Shown in pieces: positions 16,423-25,071 of a stretch of DNA of 64,000 nucleotides. Each line of letters begins with the position of its first letter. The stretch's first letter is position 1. Under the pieces are notes generated by a model. It searched no databases. It had not been told where the DNA came from and saw only the letters and a list, made by a program, of their open reading frames with translations. A program made the position numbers and the translations under genes. Source of the stretch: Bdellovibrio sp. ArHS (lineage in GTDB: Bacteria > Bdellovibrionota > Bdellovibrionia > Bdellovibrionales > Bdellovibrionaceae); the NCBI RefSeq assembly GCF_000786105.1, contig NZ_JTEV01000012.1:109631-173630 (forward strand). Direction: 5' to 3'.

Positions 16423-16776
16423 TTAACCTAAAAGCGTTTGTGCATCTGATCCGACAACGATTAGATCAAAATCGATTTCCGCTGGGGTTGTCCCATCTTC
16501 TTCGAAACAGTTAACTGTGATCTGTAATTTGTCTGATTCAGCGACAACTTTATGAATGAAACCAGGACCATGAGGCAAAACTGCTGCAATGACAGGTTGT
16601 GCGCCTGGGCGGTTAACATTCACTTTAATTGTATAATCACCAACGCCGTTATCTACGATTGTGCAGAATTTAGCGCAAAGACCGCTAAGAACTGGAGTTC
16701 CTAAGCCTGTTTTTGTGACTGCAATAATCTCAAGACCGCGCTGTTGTGAGCTTACGGATTTAATACCGATTGCCAT
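16423..16776 (-). CDS. Probable head decoration/minor capsid protein
   Basis: 117 residues from the ATG at 16776, which has GGAGG eight bases upstream (a longer in-frame start at 16791 is unlikely). All-beta looking protein: GDYTIKVNVNRPG, PVIAAVLPHGPGF, then a strand-rich tail. It directly follows the major capsid gene, the usual place for a decoration protein. It is bounded by hairpins on both sides and so is transcribed with capsid but partly insulated from later genes. Confidence 0.6.
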   Translation of the reverse strand: MAIGIKSVSSQQRGLEIIAVTKTGLGTPVLSGLCAKFCTIVDNGVGDYTIKVNVNRPGAQPVIAAVLPHGPGFIHKVVAESDKLQITVNCFEEDGTTPAEIDFDLIVVGSDAQTLLG

Positions 16777-16800
16777 TTTAAATTCCTCCAAAGAAAGAGC

Positions 16801-16828
16801 GGAACCCCGACCACATAGCCGAGGCTCC
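16801..16828 (-). terminator. Hairpin after the capsid gene, probable partial terminator
   Basis: On the minus strand an 11-pair stem (positions 16818-16828 with 16801-16811, counting G-U pairs) with a 6-base loop follows the capsid stop by eight bases. The downstream GCTCTTTCTTT is only moderately U-rich. This looks like a leaky terminator or 3'-end stabiliser that lets capsid mRNA exceed that of later genes. Confidence 0.55.
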
Positions 16829-16835
16829 TCTCAAA

Positions 16836-18029
16836 TTATTTCGCTAGGCCTGTTACAACACCTTGGAATGAAGGAATGATGTAGTTTTGGTAGTAGCCAC
16901 CGTATCGAGCGCCGTAAGCGTCTGAGTTGGCTAAACGCAAGAATACAGTTCCATCGTCATCGAACCAACCGAAGTCAGGACGGTGATATGCTGTGATGAA
17001 ATCAGTATTTAGAGCGTACATGCGGTCATCTGGACACATGCGGTCTTCAATGATTGCAAGTTTAGAACCATTTGCTAGGTACTCAATTCCTGACCAAGAC
17101 ACTTTACCTTTCAATTCGCTTGCGCGCGGGTCGATTTGGTAAACCTTTTGATCTTCAAGGAAGTTTTTAATCTTACGCATTTGAAGATAAGAAGTTACCA
17201 ACAACTTAGGCGCTTTACCTGACTTGAACATGATTTTAGAAACAAGTTCATTCATGATGTCGGTAGAGATACCAGAGCCGCCGGCTGCGATTTGAGTAGA
17301 TTGGAATCTACGAGCAACCGCAACACCGTAGCGAGTGTCGCCTGGAACCGCATCGCAGATGCCTTTTAGACCAATTGGATCATTGTCTTTAGAGTTCTGC
17401 ATGTACACGATAGCACTTGCGCCGGAAGACGTTAGATCCAAAGATCCAGATAGACGAGTCAACTCAACTGTGCGAGTCGATGGAATGACTTCGTCAATGC
17501 GGAATACAGACGCGTCTGTTCCTACGTTGACGTAGTCATTTTCTTCCCAATGTCCTTCAACCCATGTCGCGTCCGTAATGATGATTACTGGATTCGCCGC
17601 TGTACCTGTAGCATTTGCGCTAATAGTACCAAGAGCACCAGTCCCGTCACCGAACATAATGCGCGAAGCATTTCGGTTCCAAGACTCAACAGTCTTTTGC
17701 ACGTTCCATTTCATCGCCTCAACAAACGCGCCCTCATCTGAACTTGATGCCTTTAATGCCTCACGCTCGATTTCTGTAGTTGCATACACACGTTTTGCAA
17801 CAAGTGTCGCCTTTACAGCAGATGCTGGGTTTGCCGTTGGCAATTGACCAGAACCAACGCCGCCCGAGAAGAATGTGGGCACAGCGGCCTTGTAGTCTTC
17901 ACCGACGAATTGATAATCTTTTTTAATAGTTCCAAGAATAGGATTCGCACTATTGTACGCATTCTCGGAAAGCTTCCCGAATTTCGTTTTGAACAACGCA
18001 CTTTGCGCTGTTAATGAAAACGCTGACAT
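16836..18029 (-). CDS. Major capsid protein
   Basis: 397 residues from the ATG at 18029 (AGGAG upstream, preferred over a GTG at 18047). Identification rests on the overall layout and position after scaffold. It has an N-terminal arm, IEREALKASSSDEGAFVEAM and a Gly-rich loop. Then comes a C-terminal region with MRKIKNFLEDQ and a final MYALNTDFI...LANSDAYGARYGGY run characteristic of HK97-fold major heads. The size is in the usual range for podovirus coat proteins. A short hairpin (GCCCA/TGGGC, 18042-18058) lies in its leader just before the ribosome site. Confidence 0.85.
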   Translation of the reverse strand: MSAFSLTAQSALFKTKFGKLSENAYNSANPILGTIKKDYQFVGEDYKAAVPTFFSGGVGSGQLPTANPASAVKATLVAKRVYATTEIEREALKASSSDEGAFVEAMKWNVQKTVESWNRNASRIMFGDGTGALGTISANATGTAANPVIIITDATWVEGHWEENDYVNVGTDASVFRIDEVIPSTRTVELTRLSGSLDLTSSGASAIVYMQNSKDNDPIGLKGICDAVPGDTRYGVAVARRFQSTQIAAGGSGISTDIMNELVSKIMFKSGKAPKLLVTSYLQMRKIKNFLEDQKVYQIDPRASELKGKVSWSGIEYLANGSKLAIIEDRMCPDDRMYALNTDFITAYHRPDFGWFDDDGTVFLRLANSDAYGARYGGYYQNYIIPSFQGVVTGLAK

Positions 18030-18090
18030 CTTTACTCCTAGGCCCATAGTTATTGGGCAATAGTTGTTAAAAAGTTCTGTTATTTAGTTT

Positions 18091-19335
18091 TTAAATTTCA
18101 TCGAAGAACAAAGGCTCGGATTCTGAATTTCCACCAACCTTGGGAACATCCTTCTTCCCGTGAAGAAATTCGTCTTTCTGCTTTTGTTTTGCTTCGATAG
18201 TTCGCTGAGTTCTTTTAGATCCCCAAAGTTCATCGACCATTTCGGCCATCTCATTTGGTTTAAAGCCTAATGTGTAAGCTTTATCGACCATATTAAGAAG
18301 ATTCTTGCGCTTAGTTTCCTCATTCCATCCGAGGCTAAGCGTTTTGATTCTTTCTTCGGTCGCATTCCAAAGGCGATCCTTCTCGATTGTTTCGATGATT
18401 CTTTCTGGGGTTATTTGAGCGGGCTTGTAGTCAGAGTATTTCGCAGCCATCTGTCTTTCATAGGCTTCGATTTGCTCATATCTACTAGCAAACTCTTCCT
18501 CAGAAACTTGATGACTTGCTCTAAGACTATCGATCTTTGCAGAGAGTGCGCGGTGCGCTTGCTCCTGTTTCGACGACTCTTCAAGAGTGTCCGCGCGATG
18601 CTTTTGAATCTTAGCTTCATAAGCCAAGGCATCGGCCTTACGCTCATCTTCAGACATTGCATAAAATTTTTCAAGCAAAGAAATATTATCGTTTAAAAAT
18701 TTTTGACGAAACTGGATTGGGTCAACTCCAGCAATTTGTGCCATCTTGAACATTTTCATGTCAGAGTCTGGTTCTTCAAATGCATCTCTAATCTTGTTTG
18801 AGATTTCTTGAAGCTTTAGCTCTTTGGTGCCAATTTCTTTTTTTGACTTTGAAAGCTCAGTAAATTGCTTATCCCATGCAACTTTGCCAGACTTGTCTGC
18901 TCTGAGCTCTTTCAGAGTCCACATTTCTTCCTTGCCATTAACCGTTACAGGAATAAGTGTTTCGTCGTCTAATTCCAGGTCGGTATCTTGAAATTTTGCT
19001 TTTACTGTTTTTCTTGCTGGCTTTTCTTCGGCGTCCGACTTCTCACTATCTTTTGACTCTTTCGCCTTAGGTTCTGGTTTTTCTTTTGCATCAGACTTTG
19101 CCGTTTTGCCTTTGTCACTGTCGCTCGTTAGGTCCTGAGATTTATCTTGCTTGGGTTTGTCATCTTTCGATTTTCCACGCTTTTTATCTCCCAAAACCTG
19201 CTCAAGTTCATCGAACGTGAGTGGTCCACCGCCTGACTCAATTTCAATTCTTCCCTTGCCGTCATTTGATGTTGTTGGATTTGTGACGTTAATATTTGGG
19301 TTTGTGGAACCCGCACCTGTAGCCGCTTCAGACAT
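18091..19335 (-). CDS. Capsid scaffold protein
   Basis: 414 residues. The N-terminal third is disordered and lysine/aspartate/serine-rich (GKSKDDKPKQDKSQD), the middle is a long charged helical region with coiled-coil character, and the C-terminal 80 residues are basic and helical. This composition and the place between portal and capsid are typical of scaffold proteins that guide procapsid assembly and bind coat through a basic C-terminus. AAGGAG precedes the ATG. There is no protease motif. Confidence 0.75.
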   Translation of the reverse strand: MSEAATGAGSTNPNINVTNPTTSNDGKGRIEIESGGGPLTFDELEQVLGDKKRGKSKDDKPKQDKSQDLTSDSDKGKTAKSDAKEKPEPKAKESKDSEKSDAEEKPARKTVKAKFQDTDLELDDETLIPVTVNGKEEMWTLKELRADKSGKVAWDKQFTELSKSKKEIGTKELKLQEISNKIRDAFEEPDSDMKMFKMAQIAGVDPIQFRQKFLNDNISLLEKFYAMSEDERKADALAYEAKIQKHRADTLEESSKQEQAHRALSAKIDSLRASHQVSEEEFASRYEQIEAYERQMAAKYSDYKPAQITPERIIETIEKDRLWNATEERIKTLSLGWNEETKRKNLLNMVDKAYTLGFKPNEMAEMVDELWGSKRTQRTIEAKQKQKDEFLHGKKDVPKVGGNSESEPLFFDEI

Positions 19336-19385
19336 ATTTTACTCCTTTAAGGTCCGTTTTTTTCGGTTGCCTTTGATGTCCAATT

Positions 19386-19470
19386 TTGCGTTAATCGCAA
19401 TAAGGCGCGAGTTGGTCTCTCGAAGCTTTGGTGAGGGCTTGCCCCGATGTTAAGAGCATCGGGGTTTTTT
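19386..19470 (+). terminator. Plus-strand structured element ending in a strong terminator, opposite to the genes
   Basis: Between portal and scaffold, the plus strand has three successive hairpins: TTGCG/CGCAA (19386-19400), CGAG/CTCG (19108 offset: 19408-19422), and CCCCGATG/CATCGGGG (19442-19464) followed by TTTTTT (19465-19470). The last is a textbook intrinsic terminator, but it points rightward while all nearby genes run leftward. It may end an antisense or small RNA, or protect the virion operon from plus-strand transcription. Confidence 0.6.
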
Positions 19471-19474
19471 ATTT

Positions 19475-21517
19475 TTAGAATTGAGAATCTGCCATAACTT
19501 CCTGCTGTGGATTTACTTCAGCTTGTTGCGGAGCTGGCGATTCAACATCTGCCGGAATTGGGCCCATCTGCGGGATTGGCGGAGGAACTTCCATGAACAG
19601 CGGGAACTGAGGGCACTCCACAATAATCCTTTGAGCAAAAGCTTGATTATTTAATGACATATCCATCATTAGCATTTCAGTAGCCATGATGTGATCTTGC
19701 ATTGCTGCTTGAATTTCAGGCGGTGCCTTTTGCTTAAATCCCATCGCTTGCATACTCTGAACGTGAATCTTCCAATGGGTAATTTGATCTTCATAGACCT
19801 GGGGATCTATTTGGCCCTTACCGTCTTGGATATATTCGTTTTCATCTTCGGCAGCGCGAGCGGCGGCAGAACCCACGTCATAGAACTTGTCACCTTGAGC
19901 AAGACCCGTCATCTCGAGGACTTGTTCCCGTGGTAAAAGCTCTGGATATCTTTCACCAAGATCAATGACTTGCTGTGTTCTTAGAGCCTTAGAGTCCGCT
20001 AGACCCGTCGTATTCTGAAGTTCAACAGCATAGTCTTTTTGTAAAGACTCAATCTCAATCGGGAAATTTTCCCAGCGATTGTCTTTACCCAAAAGAAGCA
20101 TGTTGCGTTGATCATCTTTTTGATAGAACTGTGCGCAGGTTTTTAAGATCTTTTCATTAACCGCAAGTCTCACGGCATTGAAAAGAGTCACGCTTGATTG
20201 CATACGACGAGACTCAGACTCTGAAACGTATTGCAAGGCCACGCCCGCCGTTACCCCTGGAGGCGGCTCACCGCGAACCACAGAATTTGATTTCATGAAC
20301 GTATAGAACCAGTCTTTTAGTTCACTGATAAAATTAAAGTGTTGCTGCCCTACCGGGTTTGCTTGCGCAAGCACCGGGGCCTTTGCGCCCGCTTTAATTT
20401 TGACGATGTTCACGTCATTATTAAGCTGTTGGTCATCAACGGATCCACCTTCTACGAACCATTTTGCATAGCCCGCAAGCATGAACATTTTAATGACTGA
20501 ATTTAAAAGGTTGTTAACAGTCGAGGAAATGCCACGCACTTTATCAATGCTAGACTGCCCTTGAAGCTCCTCGTCGTTCTCAATATCAACCATGCGGTCA
20601 ATTGGAAGTTCGCCGTGATTGTATGACAAAGCACCTTTTTTTAGAAGTGCGCCTACGGTAAAGACAGCCTCATAGCCTTCAGGCATGTACTTGGTTTTTT
20701 TATGATAGAAAGTAATCTTGCGACATTTACCCGCAAGTGTTACCTGCTGCATGGTATCGAAGTCGAATACCTTCGCCTCTGCATCTTCTGTGATTTTATC
20801 TTTAAGATGAGGATAATCGAGCTTCAAAGCATCTACATAATCAAGCTCTATGATAAAACAATAATTTACGTTTTCCCAAGTGTCAGCGTCTTCATAAAAG
20901 AGCCATTGAACAGTTTTATGAACTACCTCAACGTCTCCTTGGAAAAGTCTTTGCTTTTTAACCGTGCCGTTCTCATCCGGTGCGGTTGCGACTTCTTGCA
21001 AAGGTTCGCCAATGTCCGGGTTCCATCTAGTCCATAAGAACGATTCACCGGCAATCTGTGAGCTTGTCAGAAGTTTTTTGTACTTAAGATCTAGCTTTTG
21101 CTTGCGCTCGATATGCCCCAAGAATCGCTTTGCTATTTTCGCATCAACCTTATCACGAGTTTCATCGTGCATCGGAAGAACAACAATTCCAGGCTTCATC
21201 TCCAATAGACGAGACGTTTTCTCGTCAATTGCATCAGAAATCATGGGAAGTACAACCTGTGGCGTGTACTTTCTCTGCGTCTCTAAGACATCTCTAGGAT
21301 AGTAAATTGAATTGAAATACTGATATCCCTTGTATCGCAAAACATTGTTTTTTGCGCGTTCAAGGTAGTTCTGCCGCTTATTTCTTAGAGTTAGCAGCTC
21401 TTGTTTAAGCCAATTTAAAACTGCATCATCATCGGAATGATCAATTGCAAAAAACGGCTTCGGCGGAGCAGTATAATTCATCTGCTCCAAGTCTTCCCAT
21501 GTTATTGCTTCGCTCAC
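19475..21517 (-). CDS. Portal protein
   Basis: 680 residues starting at GTG with AGGGGAC upstream. Length, position after terminase and before scaffold/capsid, and segments such as RYKGYQYFNSIYYPRDVLET, TPQVVLPMISDAIDE, SSQIAGESFLWTRWNPD and YVSESESRRMQSSVTLFNAV fit the podovirus (P22-type) portal family. The C-terminal 120 residues are helical, then proline/glutamine-rich. The portal forms the dodecameric DNA gate at one capsid vertex and docks the terminase and the adaptor. Confidence 0.85.
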   Translation of the reverse strand: MSEAITWEDLEQMNYTAPPKPFFAIDHSDDDAVLNWLKQELLTLRNKRQNYLERAKNNVLRYKGYQYFNSIYYPRDVLETQRKYTPQVVLPMISDAIDEKTSRLLEMKPGIVVLPMHDETRDKVDAKIAKRFLGHIERKQKLDLKYKKLLTSSQIAGESFLWTRWNPDIGEPLQEVATAPDENGTVKKQRLFQGDVEVVHKTVQWLFYEDADTWENVNYCFIIELDYVDALKLDYPHLKDKITEDAEAKVFDFDTMQQVTLAGKCRKITFYHKKTKYMPEGYEAVFTVGALLKKGALSYNHGELPIDRMVDIENDEELQGQSSIDKVRGISSTVNNLLNSVIKMFMLAGYAKWFVEGGSVDDQQLNNDVNIVKIKAGAKAPVLAQANPVGQQHFNFISELKDWFYTFMKSNSVVRGEPPPGVTAGVALQYVSESESRRMQSSVTLFNAVRLAVNEKILKTCAQFYQKDDQRNMLLLGKDNRWENFPIEIESLQKDYAVELQNTTGLADSKALRTQQVIDLGERYPELLPREQVLEMTGLAQGDKFYDVGSAAARAAEDENEYIQDGKGQIDPQVYEDQITHWKIHVQSMQAMGFKQKAPPEIQAAMQDHIMATEMLMMDMSLNNQAFAQRIIVECPQFPLFMEVPPPIPQMGPIPADVESPAPQQAEVNPQQEVMADSQF

Positions 21518-21564
21518 TTTTACGTCCCCTTTCTATGAGGAAAATAAAAGCGCGGCGTGGTCTA

Positions 21565-21843
21565 TTAGATAGCTTTAGGTGGGGGCCCTGGTTGTTTTTT
21601 GTTCTTAATTTGCTCTAAATACTCCCGCTCTTGGTCGTCGATCGGGTCGTCAATCTCTCGATATGGATTACCAAGAGTTTTGCCGATTTCTTTAGAGAAT
21701 TGTTCCATCATGTCACCCATTGGATTAACAGGCTGCATTTGCACGACATGAGTTGAGAAATAATTCTTAGCAAGCATGATTACTAGGCACCCTAGGCTTG
21801 CAAGAAGTGCGATTGTTGAAAGTACGAAAGAAGCAATTAGCAT
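21565..21843 (-). CDS. Small membrane-anchored phage protein
   Basis: 92 residues with one N-terminal membrane span (about residues 4-26, SFVLSTIALLASLGCLVIML) and a soluble charged tail ending in prolines. Start overlaps the previous stop as TAATG. It sits between terminase and portal. Function unknown; the anchored layout suggests a membrane task rather than a virion part. Confidence 0.55.
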   Translation of the reverse strand: MLIASFVLSTIALLASLGCLVIMLAKNYFSTHVVQMQPVNPMGDMMEQFSKEIGKTLGNPYREIDDPIDDQEREYLEQIKNKKQPGPPPKAI

Positions 21844-22157
21844 TATCTTTCCCCCAGAGGATACAGATTGATTCCGAGTTCTAGTGCCCTCTCATGATCT
21901 TCCTCAGAGGGGCCGGAGTTTAGTGGTGTGTCAATCATACTAGGATCAATTCCCATTTGTTTCATAAGCATCATTCTGCGCTGAACACTTCGATTAATAG
22001 GCACGTCACCTTGTCCAAGCATTCTTTCTTGCTCTTGTTGAATTTCAACTTGTGATTTTAAATCATCAACAGCGCGTCTCATAGCTTCAGCCATAGAGGA
22101 CCCGTTTGATTCAGACCAGCCAAAGTAATCTTGGGGTCGCCATTTCTTTTGTTCCAT
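21843..22157 (-). CDS. Small phage protein between terminase and portal
   Basis: 104 residues, soluble and helical, with QQEQERMLGQG and a methionine-rich RRMMLMKQMG stretch. No family recognised. Start overlaps the large-terminase stop as TAATG; its stop overlaps the next start in the same way, so it is tightly coupled to the packaging genes. Confidence 0.55.
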   Translation of the reverse strand: MEQKKWRPQDYFGWSESNGSSMAEAMRRAVDDLKSQVEIQQEQERMLGQGDVPINRSVQRRMMLMKQMGIDPSMIDTPLNSGPSEEDHERALELGINLYPLGER

Positions 22158-23536
22158 TAGTCAAACTCCGCATAGGGGTTTCCGACAGAAATCTCATCCT
22201 CAACGCGGAAGGCGCGAGGCTCTTCTTTTGGAATGATAACTTTTTCTTCTAATTCTTCAAGATTTAATCCACAAGCACCAAGCCCATACTGTAAAGCATT
22301 GATGTTGTGGTCATTGATCTTTGGGATTTTTCCTTTTTCATCAATGATGTAAGACTCCATCTCCCAAATAAGCTTGGGGCAGCTGTCGCAAATCGTTAAA
22401 AGGTTTTTATTTAAAACCGCGCGGACTAAGTTGATATACCCGTCTGCGCCGAACTGGGTCTTATTTGATGGCGTCATCCACCATTTTTGATCGATTTCAT
22501 TGATTTCATTTTTAAACCAGGCCGCCGCCTCATCGTAACAATACTCAACCTCTCGTACTTTTGCGCGAATTGGCTCAAGCTTTTCGCTCACAGCATCGTA
22601 AACGGCCCTTGCCGTCATCTTTTCTGCTTCCTGAATGTAAAGCTCATCAAAGACAATTACGCGCTTGGTGTACGGATTGAATAGCAGTAAGACAACGCCA
22701 AAAGTAGATGTGGAGGCCGGGTCAAAGCAAACCCACAAAATCCATTTATTTAAGTCTTTTGGGCAAATGTCTTCAAACTTTGGAAATGTCCTGTTCAGGA
22801 TTTGCGGGAAGATCGAGTTTTTACCGCCTTTTACAAAGAGCGCCTCGTACTCACGAAGCCATTTATTAAGTTCACCCTTTGCAATATGCTTCTGCTTTTG
22901 TCTTTCCAAAAAGGCCCGCGAATTGTGTACATTGTCGAACGATGTTGCTCTCGTCCAAAATGCGTCCGATCTAGACCTTAGATCATCCATTAAATCAACA
23001 TAGTGATTGTGAGCCTCAGGTGGGGTCCCTAAATACAATGCGGGGGCATCATACCTTGCTCTATTTGGCTCCATAGCATCGATGAATGCAGGCTTATGGT
23101 CCTTCAACTCGTCGTAAACCACTAGGCCCTTTGGCTTAATACCGCGAAGCGCATCAACGTTGTCAGAACCGTCAATCTTGATGAAAGAGCCGTTCTTAAA
23201 CTTGATACGCATTTCGGTATTGTTTGGCTCTCCATCCATCCATTCCTTGGGTCCAAAGTTCTGAATGCGACTCGGAGCCCACAAGATCTCTTTTGCCTGC
23301 TTTTGTAATGGTTCAAAAATGTAATTCTCTGAGCCAGGAAACTGCATGGCGTATCTCCATGTGCAGTAGGCGGCAATGTCTGTCTTTCCAGAAGATCGGC
23401 CACATTGAGCGCCGATGTCTTTGATGTTCTGATAAAACAAAGCATTGCCGAGACCTACTTGCCACGGGAGGGGGCTCCAGTTACGGTGCAAGCCCTCGAG
23501 TATCTCGTAAAGTGCTAACTCAGAATCATTAAGCAT
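22157..23536 (-). CDS. Terminase large subunit
   Basis: 459 residues from the ATG at 23536. Packaging ATPase and nuclease. The ATPase part shows a Walker A motif GRSSGKT (about residues 46-52) and a Walker B VVYDE (about 139-143). The nuclease part shows an aspartate in VCFDPAS (about 272), a CYDEAAA segment and a C-terminal NDHNINALQYG, the usual three acidic sites. The start overlaps the upstream gene by eight bases. It works with the small subunit to cut concatemers and pump DNA through the portal. Confidence 0.92.
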   Translation of the reverse strand: MLNDSELALYEILEGLHRNWSPLPWQVGLGNALFYQNIKDIGAQCGRSSGKTDIAAYCTWRYAMQFPGSENYIFEPLQKQAKEILWAPSRIQNFGPKEWMDGEPNNTEMRIKFKNGSFIKIDGSDNVDALRGIKPKGLVVYDELKDHKPAFIDAMEPNRARYDAPALYLGTPPEAHNHYVDLMDDLRSRSDAFWTRATSFDNVHNSRAFLERQKQKHIAKGELNKWLREYEALFVKGGKNSIFPQILNRTFPKFEDICPKDLNKWILWVCFDPASTSTFGVVLLLFNPYTKRVIVFDELYIQEAEKMTARAVYDAVSEKLEPIRAKVREVEYCYDEAAAWFKNEINEIDQKWWMTPSNKTQFGADGYINLVRAVLNKNLLTICDSCPKLIWEMESYIIDEKGKIPKINDHNINALQYGLGACGLNLEELEEKVIIPKEEPRAFRVEDEISVGNPYAEFD

Positions 23537-23891
23537 CAATAAGTTTTAACGCCCGTCTTTCCTTGCGATTTTTTGGGGCTCTTTTGGCCTCAAGCATCTT
23601 GTATTCTTCTTCAGTCAACTCGCGGCTTCCGTCTTGGATCCGTTTCGACTGCCCCATCATGTGCATGACGCCGAAATCATGGATTAATTGTTTCCATGCT
23701 GCTTTGATATTTTCAGGATCATTTGCATCATGCTTTGGAACCTGAACTGAATAAATAATCCCCAGAACATTCAGTCTTAACGTGATGTATGGGTTTTCAA
23801 TCTTATCTTCGCTTGTAAACTTCACACATTGAACGAAAAGATCGATTCCAATTTCTTCGATTTGCTCTTTAGTTAGATGACCTATTATCAC
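23529..23891 (-). CDS. Phage protein coupled to terminase, unknown role
   Basis: 120 residues starting at a GTG that overlaps the upstream stop as GTGA. The N-terminal half contains beta-like strands (NPYITLRLNVLGIIYSVQV), the C-terminal half is helical and basic, ending RKERRALKL. No family recognised. It lies between the two terminase genes and may be a packaging accessory protein. Confidence 0.5.
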   Translation of the reverse strand: MIIGHLTKEQIEEIGIDLFVQCVKFTSEDKIENPYITLRLNVLGIIYSVQVPKHDANDPENIKAAWKQLIHDFGVMHMMGQSKRIQDGSRELTEEEYKMLEAKRAPKNRKERRALKLIDA

Positions 23892-24328
23892 TCTTCCTTC
23901 TTTCCGCCGACGAGTATCGGCAATCCAGTGTCTGTGCTTGTTGTTGCTTTGTGAGCGACCTGGGCCGCAAATGGATCGGCCAAAATCTTTGCCCGAACTT
24001 CTGTTGCATCGATAACTTTTTCGTTAACTTCTTTGTCCATGTTTTCTATTTTCACGGCAGACATAGTTGGATAGCAGTACCTAGCAAGTGTTCCGACAGC
24101 CTGATTTGCTACGGCAAGATAAGCTGCGCCCGTATCTTTTGGAGAACTTGGCGGGTTGTCCTCATCGCCTTCATATCCATCTGCACACCCTCTTTTTTCG
24201 TCAAATGCGCTCATGGCTTTGTTGTAGATGGCAAGCTGCATCTCGAGCAGGTCAATGCCGCGCCTTTCAAGCTCTGATCTCAGGGTCAAAGATGTCTTAT
24301 TGGGCATCCTTGCTCTAGAGCCAGACAT
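23888..24328 (-). CDS. Probable terminase small subunit
   Basis: 146 residues. Basic N-terminus with helix-turn-helix-compatible helices, then an alanine-rich helix (AAYLAVANQAVGTLARYCYP), and EVRAKILADPFAAQV near the end, which fits the small, helical DNA-recognition subunits that precede large terminase genes. Assignment is mostly from position, size and helical character. Start overlaps the upstream stop as TAATG; stop overlaps the next gene by GTGA. Confidence 0.55.
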   Translation of the reverse strand: MSGSRARMPNKTSLTLRSELERRGIDLLEMQLAIYNKAMSAFDEKRGCADGYEGDEDNPPSSPKDTGAAYLAVANQAVGTLARYCYPTMSAVKIENMDKEVNEKVIDATEVRAKILADPFAAQVAHKATTSTDTGLPILVGGKKEE

Positions 24329-24570
24329 TACTTGACCTTTTTATCTGCAAAAGTGGTAAGCGGTGATTCGTCGATTTCCTTTATAAGTAAGCTAAGCTCT
24401 TCCGGCGTCCAATCTCCAAACTGAGTTTTAAGAGTGATGATTTCTTTTTGCCGCCTTAATTCAAGAATAAAATCTTTTAACTCTTTTTTGGAAAGCTTGC
24501 GATTAAACCTTGCATGGAATGAATCTGTCAGTACTTGAAGAGTCGCCTGAATTTGCTCTAAGCCTTTCAT
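24328..24570 (-). CDS. Small helical phage protein
   Basis: 80 residues, all helical and charged (KLSKKELKDFILELRRQKE). GAGGAT precedes the ATG. It opens the packaging group and may help recognise DNA, but nothing in the sequence proves it. Confidence 0.5.
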   Translation of the reverse strand: MKGLEQIQATLQVLTDSFHARFNRKLSKKELKDFILELRRQKEIITLKTQFGDWTPEELSLLIKEIDESPLTTFADKKVK

Positions 24571-24622
24571 AGATCCTCATAATGTGCGCGTGTTAGTTAC
24601 ATTTAAAGCATTGCAAATGCTA

Positions 24623-24859
24623 TTAGCGTTGTAAAGATTTTTGTTTCCAATAGTTCAGGCCATTAATAGCGTTTTGATAAGCACGGATCCACTCGTTAAG
24701 TTCCTTCTCAGTAGAATAAAGATCCTTGATGTAATTAATCAGAGGTTTTGACCGATCAGTCATGAAGTAGATATATCCCTTCGGACAAAAGCGATCAGGA
24801 CATATTTCAACGTCAATTTGGTCTTGGTATGACGTTACTATGATAATTTTAGGTTTCAT
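24623..24859 (-). CDS. Small phage protein, unknown
   Basis: 78 residues with a beta-like start (KPKIIIVTSYQDQIDVEICP) and a helical tail. No recognised family. Its ATG overlaps the stop of a 40-codon gene (ATGA), which supports both. Confidence 0.5.
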   Translation of the reverse strand: MKPKIIIVTSYQDQIDVEICPDRFCPKGYIYFMTDRSKPLINYIKDLYSTEKELNEWIRAYQNAINGLNYWKQKSLQR

Positions 24860-24978
24860 CTATCACCGGGCCCGTTACCACACCGACAACACCCCCACAT
24901 ATGCCTATTGGGATGAGGATAGTACTTGTCATGTCCAAAAAAATAACACCAAAAAGGCGTGAACCATTTTTTAATCAC
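24856..24978 (-). CDS. 40-residue Cys/His-rich protein, likely zinc-binding
   Basis: GTG start at 24978, stop overlapping the next ATG. The sequence has WCYFFGHDKYYPHPN and later WGCCRCGN. The pattern C-x-FGH ... C-x-RCG is shared with small phage zinc-ribbon-like proteins of the DUF1660 type. The GTG overlaps the stop of the preceding short gene as GTGA. Aromatic-rich start and many histidines are striking for its size. Confidence 0.55.
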   Translation of the reverse strand: MIKKWFTPFWCYFFGHDKYYPHPNRHMWGCCRCGNGPGDR

Positions 24979-25046
24979 ACCGCCTCCCATCCCGTGGCTT
25001 TGATCTTGGCGCCGCAGTGTTTGCATTCATGCACAAAAAGATACAA
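24975..25046 (-). CDS. Very short CxxC protein (23 codons), tentative
   Basis: A TTG-started reading frame gives a 23-residue peptide with HECKHCGAKIK, a zinc-knuckle-like CxxC. GGAGG lies four bases upstream but is part of the stem of the preceding terminator. Its stop overlaps the next GTG start (GTGA), as seen across the operon, which argues it is translated. Length makes it tentative. Confidence 0.35.
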   Translation of the reverse strand: MYLFVHECKHCGAKIKATGWEAV

Positions 25047-25064
25047 AACCCCTCCGAAGAGGGG
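25035..25064 (-). terminator. UUCG-tetraloop terminator
   Basis: On the minus strand CCCCTC-TTCG-GAGGGG (25064-25049) is followed by TTTTGTATCTTTTT, eight bases past the stop of the 25072 gene. UUCG tetraloops make very stable hairpins. It should end or attenuate the upstream operon before the packaging genes. Confidence 0.8.
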
Positions 25065-25071
25065 GATAAAA

